Part shown: one piece after another, positions 1 through 9,670 of the stretch
Layout: the number at the start of each line of letters is the position of its first letter
How positions within the stretch are numbered: position 1 is the first letter of the stretch
Origin: Algoriphagus vanfongensis DSM 17529
GTDB lineage: Bacteria; Bacteroidota; Bacteroidia; Cytophagales; Cyclobacteriaceae
Assembly: GCF_000429465.1 (NCBI RefSeq)
Contig: NZ_AUBX01000010.1
Span: forward strand, 496,001-560,000
Length of the DNA stretch: 64,000 bases
Reading direction: 5' to 3'
The notes under the pieces: model-generated
What the model was told of the DNA's origin: nothing
Database searches by the model: none
What the model saw: only the letters and a program-made list of their open reading frames with translations
Made by a program: the position numbers and the translations under genes

Positions 1-487
1 CTGCTTGCCAAGGAGCATTGATGTATTTGACGGCGATTTCTATAAGCTGATCTCTCCCTGCTCTTACTGCATGACTTCGTGTGCTCCCCGTAAATCCGAC
101 ATGATCTTGCCAGTTGAAAAGCTCCAAATCTGAAAAATGAAGTCTGCTGCCCGGCAAAAGGTAAAGATTAGTCCCCATATATTCGATGGCCGCTATGGGA
201 CTGGTGACGACCTGAAAATCCTGACTCAAAAACGTCTCATAATCCTGTTGTGGGATTTCTTTGAGTGACTTGGAGGATATCCAACCACCCATTTTGGAGT
301 CCTCATGAAAAATTCGATACCAAGTTCTATCGCTGGTTACAGCCCTCACTTGATAGCATTCGCCGAAAAGCAACTGAGTCAACAAAGCAGAGTCTACAGA
401 TGGCTTCCTGTAGACTGGAAGAATGGTTTGTCGGCAGATGCCGAATACATCATTTAAGGGCCATTCGCTGGAGTTCTCTTTTGGCAT
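1..487 (-). CDS. NlpC/P60-family (C40) cell-wall peptidase, N-terminal part, cut by left edge
   Basis: Reading the minus strand from an ATG at 487 gives about 162 uninterrupted residues that run off the left edge. The N-terminus ([20 protein letters not shown]) is followed by a bacterial SH3-like segment ([21 protein letters not shown], then WYRIFHED and GGWISSKSL) and the start of a second domain ending in YINAPWQ. In NlpC/P60 proteins this tryptophan stretch lies just before the catalytic Cys, so the catalytic domain should lie off-window. The family cleaves gamma-D-glutamyl-diaminopimelate bonds in peptidoglycan. The first 38 bases overlap the 3' end of smpB in another frame, which suggests translational coupling. 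The ATG ATG near 454 opens a frame that soon stops, so 487 is the only usable ATG. No signal peptide is visible, so the protein may be cytoplasmic. Confidence 0.8.
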   Translation of the reverse strand, partial: MPKENSSEWPLNDVFGICRQTILPVYRKPSVDSALLTQLLFGECYQVRAVTSDRTWYRIFHEDSKMGGWISSKSLKEIPQQDYETFLSQDFQVVTSPIAAIEYMGTNLYLLPGSRLHFSDLELFNWQDHVGFTGSTRSHAVRAGRDQLIEIAVKYINAPWQA

Positions 488-920
488 CTTTTTCCTTCAG
501 ATCCTGTCTCTTATCATGGAATTTCTTTCCTCGACCTAGGGCTATTTCCATTTTGGCCATCCCTCGGTCATTGATAAATATACGAACCGGAATGATAGTT
601 AGACCTTTTTCCTGCGACTTAGTTTGCAGTTTTTCGAGTTCTCTCTTGCTCAAAAGTAATTTTCTATCTCTCACAGGCTCATGATTATAGCTCGCTGCCA
701 TGGTATAAGGCGCGATGTGCATTTGTCTCACAAAGAGCTCCCCATCTAAAAAAACACAAAAAGATTCAGTCAGAGACACTTTTCCTTCACGGATAGATTT
801 GATCTCCGTGCCTTTCAGCACCATTCCGGCAGTGTAGGTGTCTATAAATTCAAACTGAAAGCTTGCCTTCTTATTCTTGATATTGATGATTTTATCAAAC
901 TTATTGACTTTGCTAGCCAT
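450..920 (-). CDS. smpB: SsrA-binding protein SmpB
   Basis: This 156-residue protein binds tmRNA (ssrA) and brings it to stalled ribosomes for trans-translation. The recognisable parts are the early [21 protein letters not shown] stretch, the core [16 protein letters not shown], and the basic tail with [10 protein letters not shown], a [16 protein letters not shown] segment and the [10 protein letters not shown] motif. Length and domain order are normal for the family. It starts two bases after the tsaD stop codon, and its 3' end overlaps the NlpC/P60 gene, so tsaD, smpB and the peptidase probably form one minus-strand operon. No ssrA gene is in the window. Confidence 0.97.
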   Translation of the reverse strand: MASKVNKFDKIINIKNKKASFQFEFIDTYTAGMVLKGTEIKSIREGKVSLTESFCVFLDGELFVRQMHIAPYTMAASYNHEPVRDRKLLLSKRELEKLQTKSQEKGLTIIPVRIFINDRGMAKMEIALGRGKKFHDKRQDLKEKDAKRELQRMALK

Positions 921-921
921 A

Positions 922-1935
922 CTAAATCTTCATTTTTGCCAAAGGTGTCACATCCATAGATGCAAATTCTCCCTCTTGATATTTAAAATGCGCAGCCATT
1001 GCGATCATCGCTGCATTGTCTGTACAGTATTCGAATTTGGGAATGTACAGGTTCCAACCTCTCTTTTTAGCCAAATCACTTAGCGTGTCCCTCAAGCCAG
1101 AATTGGCAGAAACTCCACCGGCAATCGCGACCTCCTTCACTCCATACTGCTTCACCGCCAATTTCAATTTGATCAGAAGCATCTCGATCAGGCTATACTG
1201 TATCGAAGCACACAAATCTGCCATGTTTTCCTTAATAAAATCCGGCTGATTCTGAATCTGATCTCGCAGAAAATATAAAACGGCTGTTTTGATTCCACTG
1301 AATGAATAATCCAATTCAGGCATTCTTGTAATGGGAAATTGAAACGCTTTCGGATTTCCTTCCTTTGCATACTTGTCAATCAGGGGCCCACCAGGATAAG
1401 GTAAGCCAAGTAGTTTGGCTGTCTTATCAAATGCTTCCCCCACGGCATCATCCCGAGTCTCTCCTATCACTTCCATTTCCAAAGGACTTTTCACCAAAAC
1501 CAACTGCGTATGCCCTCCACTGACAGTCAGGCAGATGAATGGAAATTGAGGTTTTGGATCTTCGATAAAATGCGCCAAAACATGTGCCTGCATGTGATTC
1601 ACCTCGATCAGAGGAACAGAAAGTGAATATGCCAGAGACTTGGCAAAACTCACCCCTACCAAGAGTGCGCCCATCAATCCGGGACCTCTGGTAAATGCAA
1701 TTGCACTCAAATCTGAAAGAGCCAGGCCGGAACTGGCCAATGCCTCATGCACGACAGGAATGATATTTTCCTGGTGGGCTCGGGATGCCAATTCGGGAAC
1801 TACCCCCCCATATTTTTCGTGGACTGATTGTGTGGCCACAATATTATTAAGTACTTTGCCATTTAAGATAAGAGAGGCAGAGGTTTCGTCACACGAGGAC
1901 TCGATTGCTAGTATAGAAATATCTTTAGTATCCAT
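922..1935 (-). CDS. tsaD: tRNA N6-adenosine threonylcarbamoyltransferase TsaD
   Basis: TsaD (Kae1/Gcp family, 337 residues) transfers threonylcarbamoyl from TC-AMP to A37 of ANN-decoding tRNAs, working with TsaB and TsaE. Seen directly: the N-terminal [14 protein letters not shown] motif, the [10 protein letters not shown] metal-binding histidines near residue 110, the [13 protein letters not shown] and [19 protein letters not shown] motifs, and the C-terminal [14 protein letters not shown] and [10 protein letters not shown] stretches. Its ATG shares a single base (1935) with the TTG start of the divergent tamB gene, so its promoter must lie inside tamB. It leads the smpB / NlpC operon. Confidence 0.97.
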   Translation of the reverse strand: MDTKDISILAIESSCDETSASLILNGKVLNNIVATQSVHEKYGGVVPELASRAHQENIIPVVHEALASSGLALSDLSAIAFTRGPGLMGALLVGVSFAKSLAYSLSVPLIEVNHMQAHVLAHFIEDPKPQFPFICLTVSGGHTQLVLVKSPLEMEVIGETRDDAVGEAFDKTAKLLGLPYPGGPLIDKYAKEGNPKAFQFPITRMPELDYSFSGIKTAVLYFLRDQIQNQPDFIKENMADLCASIQYSLIEMLLIKLKLAVKQYGVKEVAIAGGVSANSGLRDTLSDLAKKRGWNLYIPKFEYCTDNAAMIAMAAHFKYQEGEFASMDVTPLAKMKI

Positions 1936-4900
1936 TGGAAAAGAACACGAAAGTTACGGATTTTTTACACAAAGCCTTTCGAATACTCCTTTGGGTTGTC
2001 TTCTCTTTGTTGATCTCATTCTTGGCGATTGCACTGCTTCTGCAAACCGCGTCAGTCCAAAACTGGGCAATTGACCGGGTCACATCCTACCTGAACAAGG
2101 ACTCCCAATTCACTACTAACATCGGTCGGATCGATCTCAACTGGTGGGATGCCCTGCAACTCAAGCAGCTGGAGATCCTCGATCATCGTGATAGTGTCAT
2201 GATCGCGGCTGATGAGGCATTGGTTGATTTTGAGCTCAGTTCCCTTCTCTCTGTTGGATCACCATCTCTAGATCAAGTGAGACTGGAAAAAGCCACCGTC
2301 CAACTCATCACCCATGAAGGAGATGCTAGGATGAACATCAACCTTTGGGTCGACGAACTCTCCCAACTGTTTGGCTCAGGAGGAAGTTCCGGAGGCTCGG
2401 CATTTGGAATCGGCCAGATAGATTTGAGAAATTCACAATTTTCCCTTCTCAATCTAAACACCGAACCAATTACAGACGGTTTGGACTACAACCGCATGCA
2501 TTTTGTCAATCTCAATGCCAGCGCATCGGACTTTGATATCATCAATGGAGAAGTGTCCATCCATATCAGCCATTTGTCAGGAACAGAAAGTGGCTCTGGT
2601 CTGAATATTAAAGAAATCAAAACCCAGTTTACTTACGCCTCCGAATTCATGGAATTTGACCAGCTGAATCTGGTCACGGACCACAGTCATATCCGGGATT
2701 ATTTACGGTTTGAATATGCAACTCCCAGTTCCTTTACGGATTTTCTCAATAAGGTCGTGATCATCACGCGAATGGATGAATCCACGCTGGACCTAGAGGA
2801 CCTGAGGTATTTTGCTCCTACTTTGCCGGACATAGAGGATGCCATCGTACTGACGGGTGAATTTCAAGGACCTGTATCGGATTTGAGATCCGAGGAATTT
2901 CTCTTGAGAGTAGGCAAAAAAACTGAGATTTTTGGATCCTTCCGCCTGGATGGTCTTCCGGATATCGATGATACCTACATTAACCTCTCCCTTCAAAACT
3001 CTACCATCGTATCCTCAGATCTGGCTCCTTATGTCAGCGAAGACATAGAGCGAGAACTGCTTAAATTCGGAACCATCCGCCTCAATGCGGATTTTGCAGG
3101 ACTACTCAATCGCTTTAATACGAATGGAGAATTCAACACCAGCATTGGTCAAGTAGACGGAAGGGTCACCTATGAAAAACAAAACGGGACCAATAATCTG
3201 GTATCCAAAGTGACGATTCGAAATCTGGATTTGGGCAAAATCGCCGAATCTCCAGATCTTTTGCAAAAGGTAAGTCTGGAAGGAAATGTGAGCCTCAAAG
3301 GCAATACTCGAGAGGATTTGCTGGTAGGACTGGATGCTGCGATTTCCAAGATAGGAGTCAAGGGATATACCTATACCAATATTCAAACAGACGCCAACTA
3401 TGGACTGGACCTCTTCGAAGGACACCTTTCGATCAAAGACCCCAACCTGAAACTCGTTGGTACGGGATCCATCAACTTGCGGGACACCTCCGAAGCAATC
3501 AATCTACGGGTACAGCTGGACACAGCCAACCTGGACATCCTCAATCTGGCCAGCAAGCAGACTTTTGTCTCCGGAGAACTGGAAATGGACACGAAGGGAA
3601 TCAATATCGATGATCTTACGGGAATCATGAGGGTCAAAGACCTTCAAGTAGGATATGATGGCCGCTTTCTGGAAGTCGGTGATTTCTTTTTCCAATCACT
3701 CTTTGCAGGAGGTACTCGGACGATGTCTCTCAACTCTGATTACCTGGTAGCAGGCGCATCTGGACAGTTTGCTGTGGAGCAAATGGCCAAAGATTTCCCT
3801 GTCTTGTACAGTCAATATCTCGCGATCTTGTTCAAGCAAGAGCAGCCCGTCGCAGATGTAGAAGAGTACTTCAATCAGGAATATAAAATTGACTTAAACA
3901 TCCGACTCTTGGATGTCAACCCACTCATTCAACTCATTCAGCCTGATTTTTACATTTCCAAAAACACCCTGATGGAAGGGGCTTTTTATCAGACTGCTGA
4001 GAACACTATCTTCAATTTTTTCACAGCGATCGACACGCTGCAATACAATGACAACACAGCGCATAATGTCAACATTGACTTCAATACTTCCAAACTGATC
4101 AATAGCGAGGATGTATTGGCCTCTTTCTACATTTTCTCAAAATCCCAAAACTTGGGCACATCCCTCGAGTTTTCCAACTTTGGATTTGAGGCCATTTGGG
4201 ACAATGATAACCTGGATCTGGACTTTGCACTAGACCAAGACAGTACTGCCAGTAGTGCCAGGATCACAGCTGAAGCTACTTTTTCACCGACACAGACCAA
4301 TTTATCCTTTGCTCCATCACAATTGATTTTATTGGGAGATGAATGGCAGTTTGACCCGGAAAACCAAATCCGAATCCAATCTGAAGGAATTGAGTTTGAA
4401 AATGTGAAAATCCAGTCCCAAAATCAATCGATCGATCTAGAGGGCATCTTGGGAAAAAACCCAGAAAACAAACTCATAGCTACCATAGATCAGGTCAATG
4501 CCAATATTCTCAACACATTGACTCCGCAGGAGTATCAGGGAAAAATCAATGGTCAGCTGACGGTATCGGTGGATTCTGTTCAGATGCGAGGCTTCGAATC
4601 CGAGTTGGGAATTGACTCTTTGGTGATCAATAACATCCCAATCGGCAATCTGAGTACTCGCGCCCATCTGAGCCAAGACAAGCTGGAACTGCAACTGGAA
4701 AATGAGCTAAATGGCAAAAAAACCATTTATCTCGGGGGAAATCTTTTGCTGGAAAATCAAGAGTTTGACCTGAACGGAGAATTGACCAATGCTGAGCTGG
4801 CGATTTTTGAGCCTTTTCTTTCCAATTACATTTCAGGTTTGGGCGGAAATCTCTCCGGCAATATCCAACTACAAGGCACAACGGAAAACCCAAAACTTCT

Positions 4901-6548
4901 GGGACGCGGCACATTCAATCAGGGAAAACTGCGGGTAAATTATCTCAACACTCCCTACCAGCTGGATGGAGGATTTGTATTCCAACCCGGGAGAATAACA
5001 TTTGACAGGTTGGTAGCAAAAGACCTTAATGGTAATACTGCAAATATCAGCGGAGGATTGACCTATCAGGGACTTGATGATATTTTCTTGGACATCAATG
5101 CCCGGCTAAACAACTTCCACGTGCTCAATACCTCAGACAAGGACAATGAGGTTTTCTATGGACTGGCATTCGTCTCAGGCAATATCGAAATCAAAGGGTC
5201 TACGACGAATCTGGATATCAATGCCCGAGCTACCAGCCAGCCAAACACCCGGATCTACATTCCACTAAGTAGCAGTGACGAGCAGACGAGTGAGGAATAC
5301 ATCCACTTCATCAATATTCAGGATACGGTGAGAATCCAAGAGCTTGCCGAAGAAGTCAACCGCCTCAATATCGAGAATGTCCGCATGAATTTTGAACTGG
5401 ATCTCACTCCGGATGCTTACGCTGAGATCATCATCGACCCACGAACTGATGAAAAAATCTCCGGAAGAGGCCGGGGAGTTTTGACTTTAAATATCGACAC
5501 ACAGGGTAATTTTTCTCTGGCAGGATCCTACGAAATCACCCAAGCCACCTACAATTTCTCCCTCTACAATGTGATTAAGAAGGAATTTGCCGTGGAGCCC
5601 GGTGGAAGGATCACTTGGTATGGAGATCCCTATGAAGGCGTCATGAACCTGACAGCCAAGTATTCCGAATACGTGTCCATCGCTCCACTGCTCACAAGCA
5701 GCACGCCTCAAGATCAGGAGAGCAGTGTCAGCAATCGGCGCTATCCTGTGGGTGTCATCATGAACTTGAATGGAGAACTACTTTCTCCTGAGATTACCTT
5801 TGGGTTTGACTTTTCGCAGTTCCCCAATACCGGAGATATCCAAACTGCCATCTCCTCTTTCCAATCGAGGATAGCCAATGACGAACAGGAAATGAACCGT
5901 CAGGTGTTTTCTGTGATCATGACCCGCTCTCTGTCTCCGGAGGGGCAGTTTGCCGGAGTCAATACGTTCTCCAATAGCTTGGGGCAATTGATTTCTTCTC
6001 AGCTCAATTCATTTCTAGGACAGGTAGACAAAAACCTGGAAATCAACGTCGACTTGGCTTCTTTGGATCAAAGTGCTCTGGAAACGTTCCAGCTTAGTGT
6101 GGCCTACACTTTCCTTGATGGAAGGCTTCGCGTATCACGAGATGGAGGTTTCACGGATAATACAGGAAATGCGGATGCCGCTTCCATCATAGGAGATTGG
6201 CAGGCGGAATACTTGCTGACTGATGATGGAGTCTACCGAATCCGGATTTTCAACCGCAACAACTTCAATACCTTCACCTCCCTTTCACTCTCCAAAAATG
6301 TAGCTACCTACGGAGTAGCGGTATCCCAAAACGTTTCTTTCAATTCCTTTTCCGAATTGTTCCAAAAAATCATCCGTAAAAAACAAAAGCCGGATCTACT
6401 CTACGAAGACTCAGACAACTACCTCCGCTACAATCAAGAAGGAGGTGAAAACTGGAAACCCATCAATCTGGATAATATTGAAGACAGAATAGATTCGCTG
6501 AAGCAAACCAAGAGTCAGTTTCTTTATATAAGAGAGGAGGAAGACTAA
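1935..6548 (+). CDS. tamB: Translocation/assembly module TamB-type (DUF490) protein
   Basis: This 1537-residue AsmA/TamB-like protein should span the periplasm as a long beta-groove taking part in lipid transport or outer-membrane assembly. An N-terminal membrane anchor (about residues 15-37) is followed by the NWAIDRVTSYLNKDSQF segment usual for TamB, over 1000 residues of beta-rich repeats, and the C-terminal DUF490 domain from about residue 1170, with LNIDTQGNFSLAGSYEI and VEPGGRITWYGDPYEG. The start is TTG: an in-frame TAG lies at 1926-1928 and the next in-frame start codon falls inside the anchor. It is head to head with tsaD with no intergenic DNA. A partner TamA/BamA-like protein is not in the window. 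Confidence 0.92.
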   Translation: MEKNTKVTDFLHKAFRILLWVVFSLLISFLAIALLLQTASVQNWAIDRVTSYLNKDSQFTTNIGRIDLNWWDALQLKQLEILDHRDSVMIAADEALVDFELSSLLSVGSPSLDQVRLEKATVQLITHEGDARMNINLWVDELSQLFGSGGSSGGSAFGIGQIDLRNSQFSLLNLNTEPITDGLDYNRMHFVNLNASASDFDIINGEVSIHISHLSGTESGSGLNIKEIKTQFTYASEFMEFDQLNLVTDHSHIRDYLRFEYATPSSFTDFLNKVVIITRMDESTLDLEDLRYFAPTLPDIEDAIVLTGEFQGPVSDLRSEEFLLRVGKKTEIFGSFRLDGLPDIDDTYINLSLQNSTIVSSDLAPYVSEDIERELLKFGTIRLNADFAGLLNRFNTNGEFNTSIGQVDGRVTYEKQNGTNNLVSKVTIRNLDLGKIAESPDLLQKVSLEGNVSLKGNTREDLLVGLDAAISKIGVKGYTYTNIQTDANYGLDLFEGHLSIKDPNLKLVGTGSINLRDTSEAINLRVQLDTANLDILNLASKQTFVSGELEMDTKGINIDDLTGIMRVKDLQVGYDGRFLEVGDFFFQSLFAGGTRTMSLNSDYLVAGASGQFAVEQMAKDFPVLYSQYLAILFKQEQPVADVEEYFNQEYKIDLNIRLLDVNPLIQLIQPDFYISKNTLMEGAFYQTAENTIFNFFTAIDTLQYNDNTAHNVNIDFNTSKLINSEDVLASFYIFSKSQNLGTSLEFSNFGFEAIWDNDNLDLDFALDQDSTASSARITAEATFSPTQTNLSFAPSQLILLGDEWQFDPENQIRIQSEGIEFENVKIQSQNQSIDLEGILGKNPENKLIATIDQVNANILNTLTPQEYQGKINGQLTVSVDSVQMRGFESELGIDSLVINNIPIGNLSTRAHLSQDKLELQLENELNGKKTIYLGGNLLLENQEFDLNGELTNAELAIFEPFLSNYISGLGGNLSGNIQLQGTTENPKLLGRGTFNQGKLRVNYLNTPYQLDGGFVFQPGRITFDRLVAKDLNGNTANISGGLTYQGLDDIFLDINARLNNFHVLNTSDKDNEVFYGLAFVSGNIEIKGSTTNLDINARATSQPNTRIYIPLSSSDEQTSEEYIHFINIQDTVRIQELAEEVNRLNIENVRMNFELDLTPDAYAEIIIDPRTDEKISGRGRGVLTLNIDTQGNFSLAGSYEITQATYNFSLYNVIKKEFAVEPGGRITWYGDPYEGVMNLTAKYSEYVSIAPLLTSSTPQDQESSVSNRRYPVGVIMNLNGELLSPEITFGFDFSQFPNTGDIQTAISSFQSRIANDEQEMNRQVFSVIMTRSLSPEGQFAGVNTFSNSLGQLISSQLNSFLGQVDKNLEINVDLASLDQSALETFQLSVAYTFLDGRLRVSRDGGFTDNTGNADAASIIGDWQAEYLLTDDGVYRIRIFNRNNFNTFTSLSLSKNVATYGVAVSQNVSFNSFSELFQKIIRKKQKPDLLYEDSDNYLRYNQEGGENWKPINLDNIEDRIDSLKQTKSQFLYIREEED

Positions 6549-6590
6549 ACAATCTGATGGCTTAAATGCTTTTTTCTTAAAAGACTTAGC

Positions 6591-7886
6591 ATGCAAAAAA
6601 TCACAATATTCTGGTTTCGGAGAGATCTCAGGCTGGAAGACAATACCGGCCTTTACTATGCCTTGCAGCAGGAGAAAAACGTCTTACCGCTTTTTATTTT
6701 TGATCAAAACATTCTGGATGAGCTTCCCAAAAGGGATGCAAGAGTTCACTTTATCCATGACCAGATTCTCCGATTGAGCAATGAGCTCGAATCAAAAGGC
6801 GGTTCTTTGATGGTTCATTATGGGAAGCCTATCGAGATTTATCGAAAACTAGCTGAGCAATATGACATCTCCGCCGTCTATACCAATCGCGATTATGAGC
6901 CCTATGCCCGTAGTCGGGATCAAGAAGTAGAAAAGCTGCTGGAGGAAAAAGGTGCTTCCTTCTATACCTTCAAAGATCAGGTGATCTTCGAACCTGGGGA
7001 AATCCTAAATGGGTCAGGAGAATTTTACAAAGTATTCACGCCCTACAGCAAAGTATGGAAGGAGAAGTTTGAGAAGAAAAAAATTGAGCCTCTCTCCTAT
7101 TTCCAGTGGAAAATCCTATTCCCCAAGAAAGATTTCAAAATCCCGAGCTTAGAAGAGCTGGGTTTTGAGCCTAGCGACGTCCAGATTCCCGCCAAAACCT
7201 GGGAGGATGAGCAGCTCAGAAACTATGACAAAAAACGAGATTTTCCGGCCAAAAATGGAACTAGCAGACTTGGCATTCACCTGAGGTTTGGCACCATTTC
7301 CATCCGAAAACTAGCACTTGAAGCATCCAAACTCAACGATACGTTTCTCAACGAACTCATCTGGAGGGAATTTTACATGTGCATTTTAGCAAATAATCCT
7401 GAGGTGGTAGACAGTGCCTTTAAGCCTGCCTATGATCAGATTCCTTGGAGAAATGACGAGGGTGAGTTTCAGGCTTGGTGTGAAGGTAAGACAGGATATC
7501 CGCTAGTAGATGCCGGTATGCGTGAGCTCAATCAAACCGGCTACATGCATAATCGTGTGCGAATGGTAGTCGCCTCATTCTTGACCAAACACCTCCTCAT
7601 CGACTGGCGCTGGGGCGAGGCCTATTTTGCAGAAAAGCTACTGGACTATGAACTCGCTTCCAATAATGGAGGGTGGCAATGGGCAGCCGGAACAGGCACA
7701 GATGCACAGCCTTATTTCCGGGTTTTCAATCCAGAGTCTCAAATGGAGAAGTTTGACAAAGACCAGTGCTATATTAAAAAGTGGTTGCCGGAATTTGGCA
7801 CAAAAGATTACCCAAAACCCATCGTAGATCATAAATTTGCAAGACAGAGAGCAATAGACACCTACAAAAAAGCACTGGATCAATGA
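6591..7886 (+). CDS. phr: Deoxyribodipyrimidine photolyase / cryptochrome family protein
   Basis: This 431-residue flavoprotein probably repairs cyclobutane pyrimidine dimers using blue light. The N-terminal Rossmann domain begins ITIFWFRRDLRLEDNTGL. The C-terminal FAD-binding domain carries LNELIWREFY, TGYPLVDAGMRELNQTGYMHNR and the highly conserved NNGGWQWAAGTGTDAQPYFR segment. The length is usual for class I photolyases and the catalytic core looks intact. The next gene starts inside its stop codon (ATGA), so it is co-transcribed with the Smr-domain protein. A cryptochrome-type signalling role cannot be excluded from sequence alone. Confidence 0.93.
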   Translation: MQKITIFWFRRDLRLEDNTGLYYALQQEKNVLPLFIFDQNILDELPKRDARVHFIHDQILRLSNELESKGGSLMVHYGKPIEIYRKLAEQYDISAVYTNRDYEPYARSRDQEVEKLLEEKGASFYTFKDQVIFEPGEILNGSGEFYKVFTPYSKVWKEKFEKKKIEPLSYFQWKILFPKKDFKIPSLEELGFEPSDVQIPAKTWEDEQLRNYDKKRDFPAKNGTSRLGIHLRFGTISIRKLALEASKLNDTFLNELIWREFYMCILANNPEVVDSAFKPAYDQIPWRNDEGEFQAWCEGKTGYPLVDAGMRELNQTGYMHNRVRMVVASFLTKHLLIDWRWGEAYFAEKLLDYELASNNGGWQWAAGTGTDAQPYFRVFNPESQMEKFDKDQCYIKKWLPEFGTKDYPKPIVDHKFARQRAIDTYKKALDQ

Positions 7887-8833
7887 ATATAGGCGACCGA
7901 GTGAGACTCCTTCATAGAAAAGAAGAAGGCATCATCCGAAAGATTTCGAAAAGTGGAAGGATAGAAGTAGAAATTGAAGATGGTTTCATCATTCCGGCCA
8001 TGAAGTCCGAAGCTGTGGTGATCTCAGAAGCCGAAAAGTCTTACTTTGGCACTTCGGATGAGCCAGATATCATTTCAGAAACTCCAGTTGCTATTTCTGC
8101 ACCAAAGGATCAAGGGATTTATTTGGCATTTGTCCCGATCAATGATCAGAATTTAAGCTTGTACCTCATCAACGATAGCAAGCAAAACTATCTCATCCAT
8201 ATATCTGAGGTATTTGGTAGCAATCAACGGACGCTATTGGCAGAAAGCGTCAAGCCCGGCATTGCCAAAAAATTTGATGATCGCCTACTCAAAGAAATGG
8301 ACCAATGGCCTGCTTTTCTATTGAGATTTCTGCCTATCCAAAACAGACTGGAAAAAGCGATTCCTCCATTTGAACGGCAGATCAAAATCAAGCCAACCCA
8401 GTTTTTTAAGCATTTGGGGACAGCTCCTTTTTTAAATAAATCCGCCTACCTCTTTCATCTGGAGCAAACCACCCAAGAACTGGATATCAGGGCGCTCAAT
8501 CAGGAATTGGGAAAACTCAATCCCAAACCAGTCGAAAGTCCGGTCTCCAAACCCTCCAAAACCATCGACCTTCATATCGAAGAACTGGTGGATGAACATC
8601 AACAACTCAGCAATTCAGAAAAGCTCAGAATCCAGCTGGAAACTTTCGAGAAAAAACTCGATCAGGGCGTTCGCGCCGGGATGGACGAGATGACTTTCAT
8701 CCATGGACTGGGCAATGGCGTACTCCGCAAAGAAATTCACAAGCGCCTGAGTCAAATGGAAAATATTAAGTACTTTCAAGACACCCAAAAAGATCAATGG
8801 GGCTATGGTGCGACTCTGGTAAGAATTTCCTAA
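7883..8833 (+). CDS. DUF2027 / Smr (MutS2-type) domain protein
   Basis: The 316-residue protein has an N-terminal DUF2027-like region (MNIGDRVRLLHRKEEGIIRK, an SH3-like fold), a beta-rich middle, and a C-terminal Smr domain from about residue 228 with the TIDLHIEEL motif and the FIHGLGNGVLRKEI loop. Smr domains bind or nick branched nucleic acids, or cleave RNA on collided ribosomes. This stand-alone Smr protein is common in Bacteroidota, but its substrate is unknown to me. It overlaps the photolyase stop by 4 bases and sits 3 bases before the next gene, which suggests an operon linked to nucleic-acid damage. Confidence 0.88.
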   Translation: MNIGDRVRLLHRKEEGIIRKISKSGRIEVEIEDGFIIPAMKSEAVVISEAEKSYFGTSDEPDIISETPVAISAPKDQGIYLAFVPINDQNLSLYLINDSKQNYLIHISEVFGSNQRTLLAESVKPGIAKKFDDRLLKEMDQWPAFLLRFLPIQNRLEKAIPPFERQIKIKPTQFFKHLGTAPFLNKSAYLFHLEQTTQELDIRALNQELGKLNPKPVESPVSKPSKTIDLHIEELVDEHQQLSNSEKLRIQLETFEKKLDQGVRAGMDEMTFIHGLGNGVLRKEIHKRLSQMENIKYFQDTQKDQWGYGATLVRIS

Positions 8834-8836
8834 GCG

Positions 8837-9670
8837 ATGGCTGTCAAAATTTCTCCCGTATTTCAGGTTTTCGAGCAGCAGCATTCTGAAGCCAAAGAAC
8901 TTTTTCTTGTGTTGGGACGCCAGATCAAGTCCAAAAAGGCTGAGGAACTCTACCGAAAACTCAATTTTCTAGAAACTTACAGTGACCTGCTTGCCAAGGT
9001 TCACTTCGAGCAAGAAGGCCTTCAATTTGACCTCTTTGCTCCTTTCAACAAGCTGGAGAAAAACCTCAAAAAAATCAACCATCTCAAAACGGTGGAGAGG
9101 GGGTTCAAAGCTCGACAAGAATCGGGGAAGTTGACCTACAATAGCTATGGGGCTTTTTTGGACGAGCATAAAAAAGGACTTTACACTGAGACATTTGATA
9201 TGGTCGTGGGAAGTTCCCTGCGCCAATGGGATGACTTTTTGAGCAAGTCCAAGCAAGCCAGTAAAGGAATCAAGCCCCTGATGATCAATACGGCCATCAA
9301 CCAGCTGATCCAGGAAGAACTTGAGTTTTTCCAGATGGAAAAACGAAAAGGCATGGACAGCAAAGCGCTCAAAGATCTCTATGTGGGACTACGAAAAATC
9401 ATTCTTCTCGAAAACCTGCTTCTTCATCTGGGGTTCAATGCGATTTTTATCGACACAGTGCACAGTGAGATGGAGTCTCTCAAAAACCTCCTAAAAACCT
9501 GGTACTCCAATCATTTGGAACTCCAATCTTTGACATTTTTCTTAAGCGACAAGGAAAATGTCAGCAAAAAATACGTCGAATGGGTCAAGGAACTGACCCA
9601 AGAAAAGAAAAGCCTGTCTTCCAAAGTCGAAAAACAGGCTCTTACTTTATTTCAGAAAATTTTAATCTGA
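8837..9670 (+). CDS. Uncharacterised alpha-helical protein
   Basis: I do not recognise this 277-residue protein. It is lysine- and leucine-rich and predicted almost entirely alpha-helical, with no signal peptide or membrane segment. Long amphipathic stretches such as FNKLEKNLKKINHLKTVER recall helical-bundle families like CHAD, but I do not see the CHAD histidine/arginine pattern clearly. It begins 3 bases after the Smr-domain gene and is the last gene of the photolyase operon. Its stop overlaps the 3' end of the convergent PLP-enzyme gene by 9 bases. It is a real gene on operon context and composition; its function is unknown. Confidence 0.75.
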   Translation: MAVKISPVFQVFEQQHSEAKELFLVLGRQIKSKKAEELYRKLNFLETYSDLLAKVHFEQEGLQFDLFAPFNKLEKNLKKINHLKTVERGFKARQESGKLTYNSYGAFLDEHKKGLYTETFDMVVGSSLRQWDDFLSKSKQASKGIKPLMINTAINQLIQEELEFFQMEKRKGMDSKALKDLYVGLRKIILLENLLLHLGFNAIFIDTVHSEMESLKNLLKTWYSNHLELQSLTFFLSDKENVSKKYVEWVKELTQEKKSLSSKVEKQALTLFQKILI

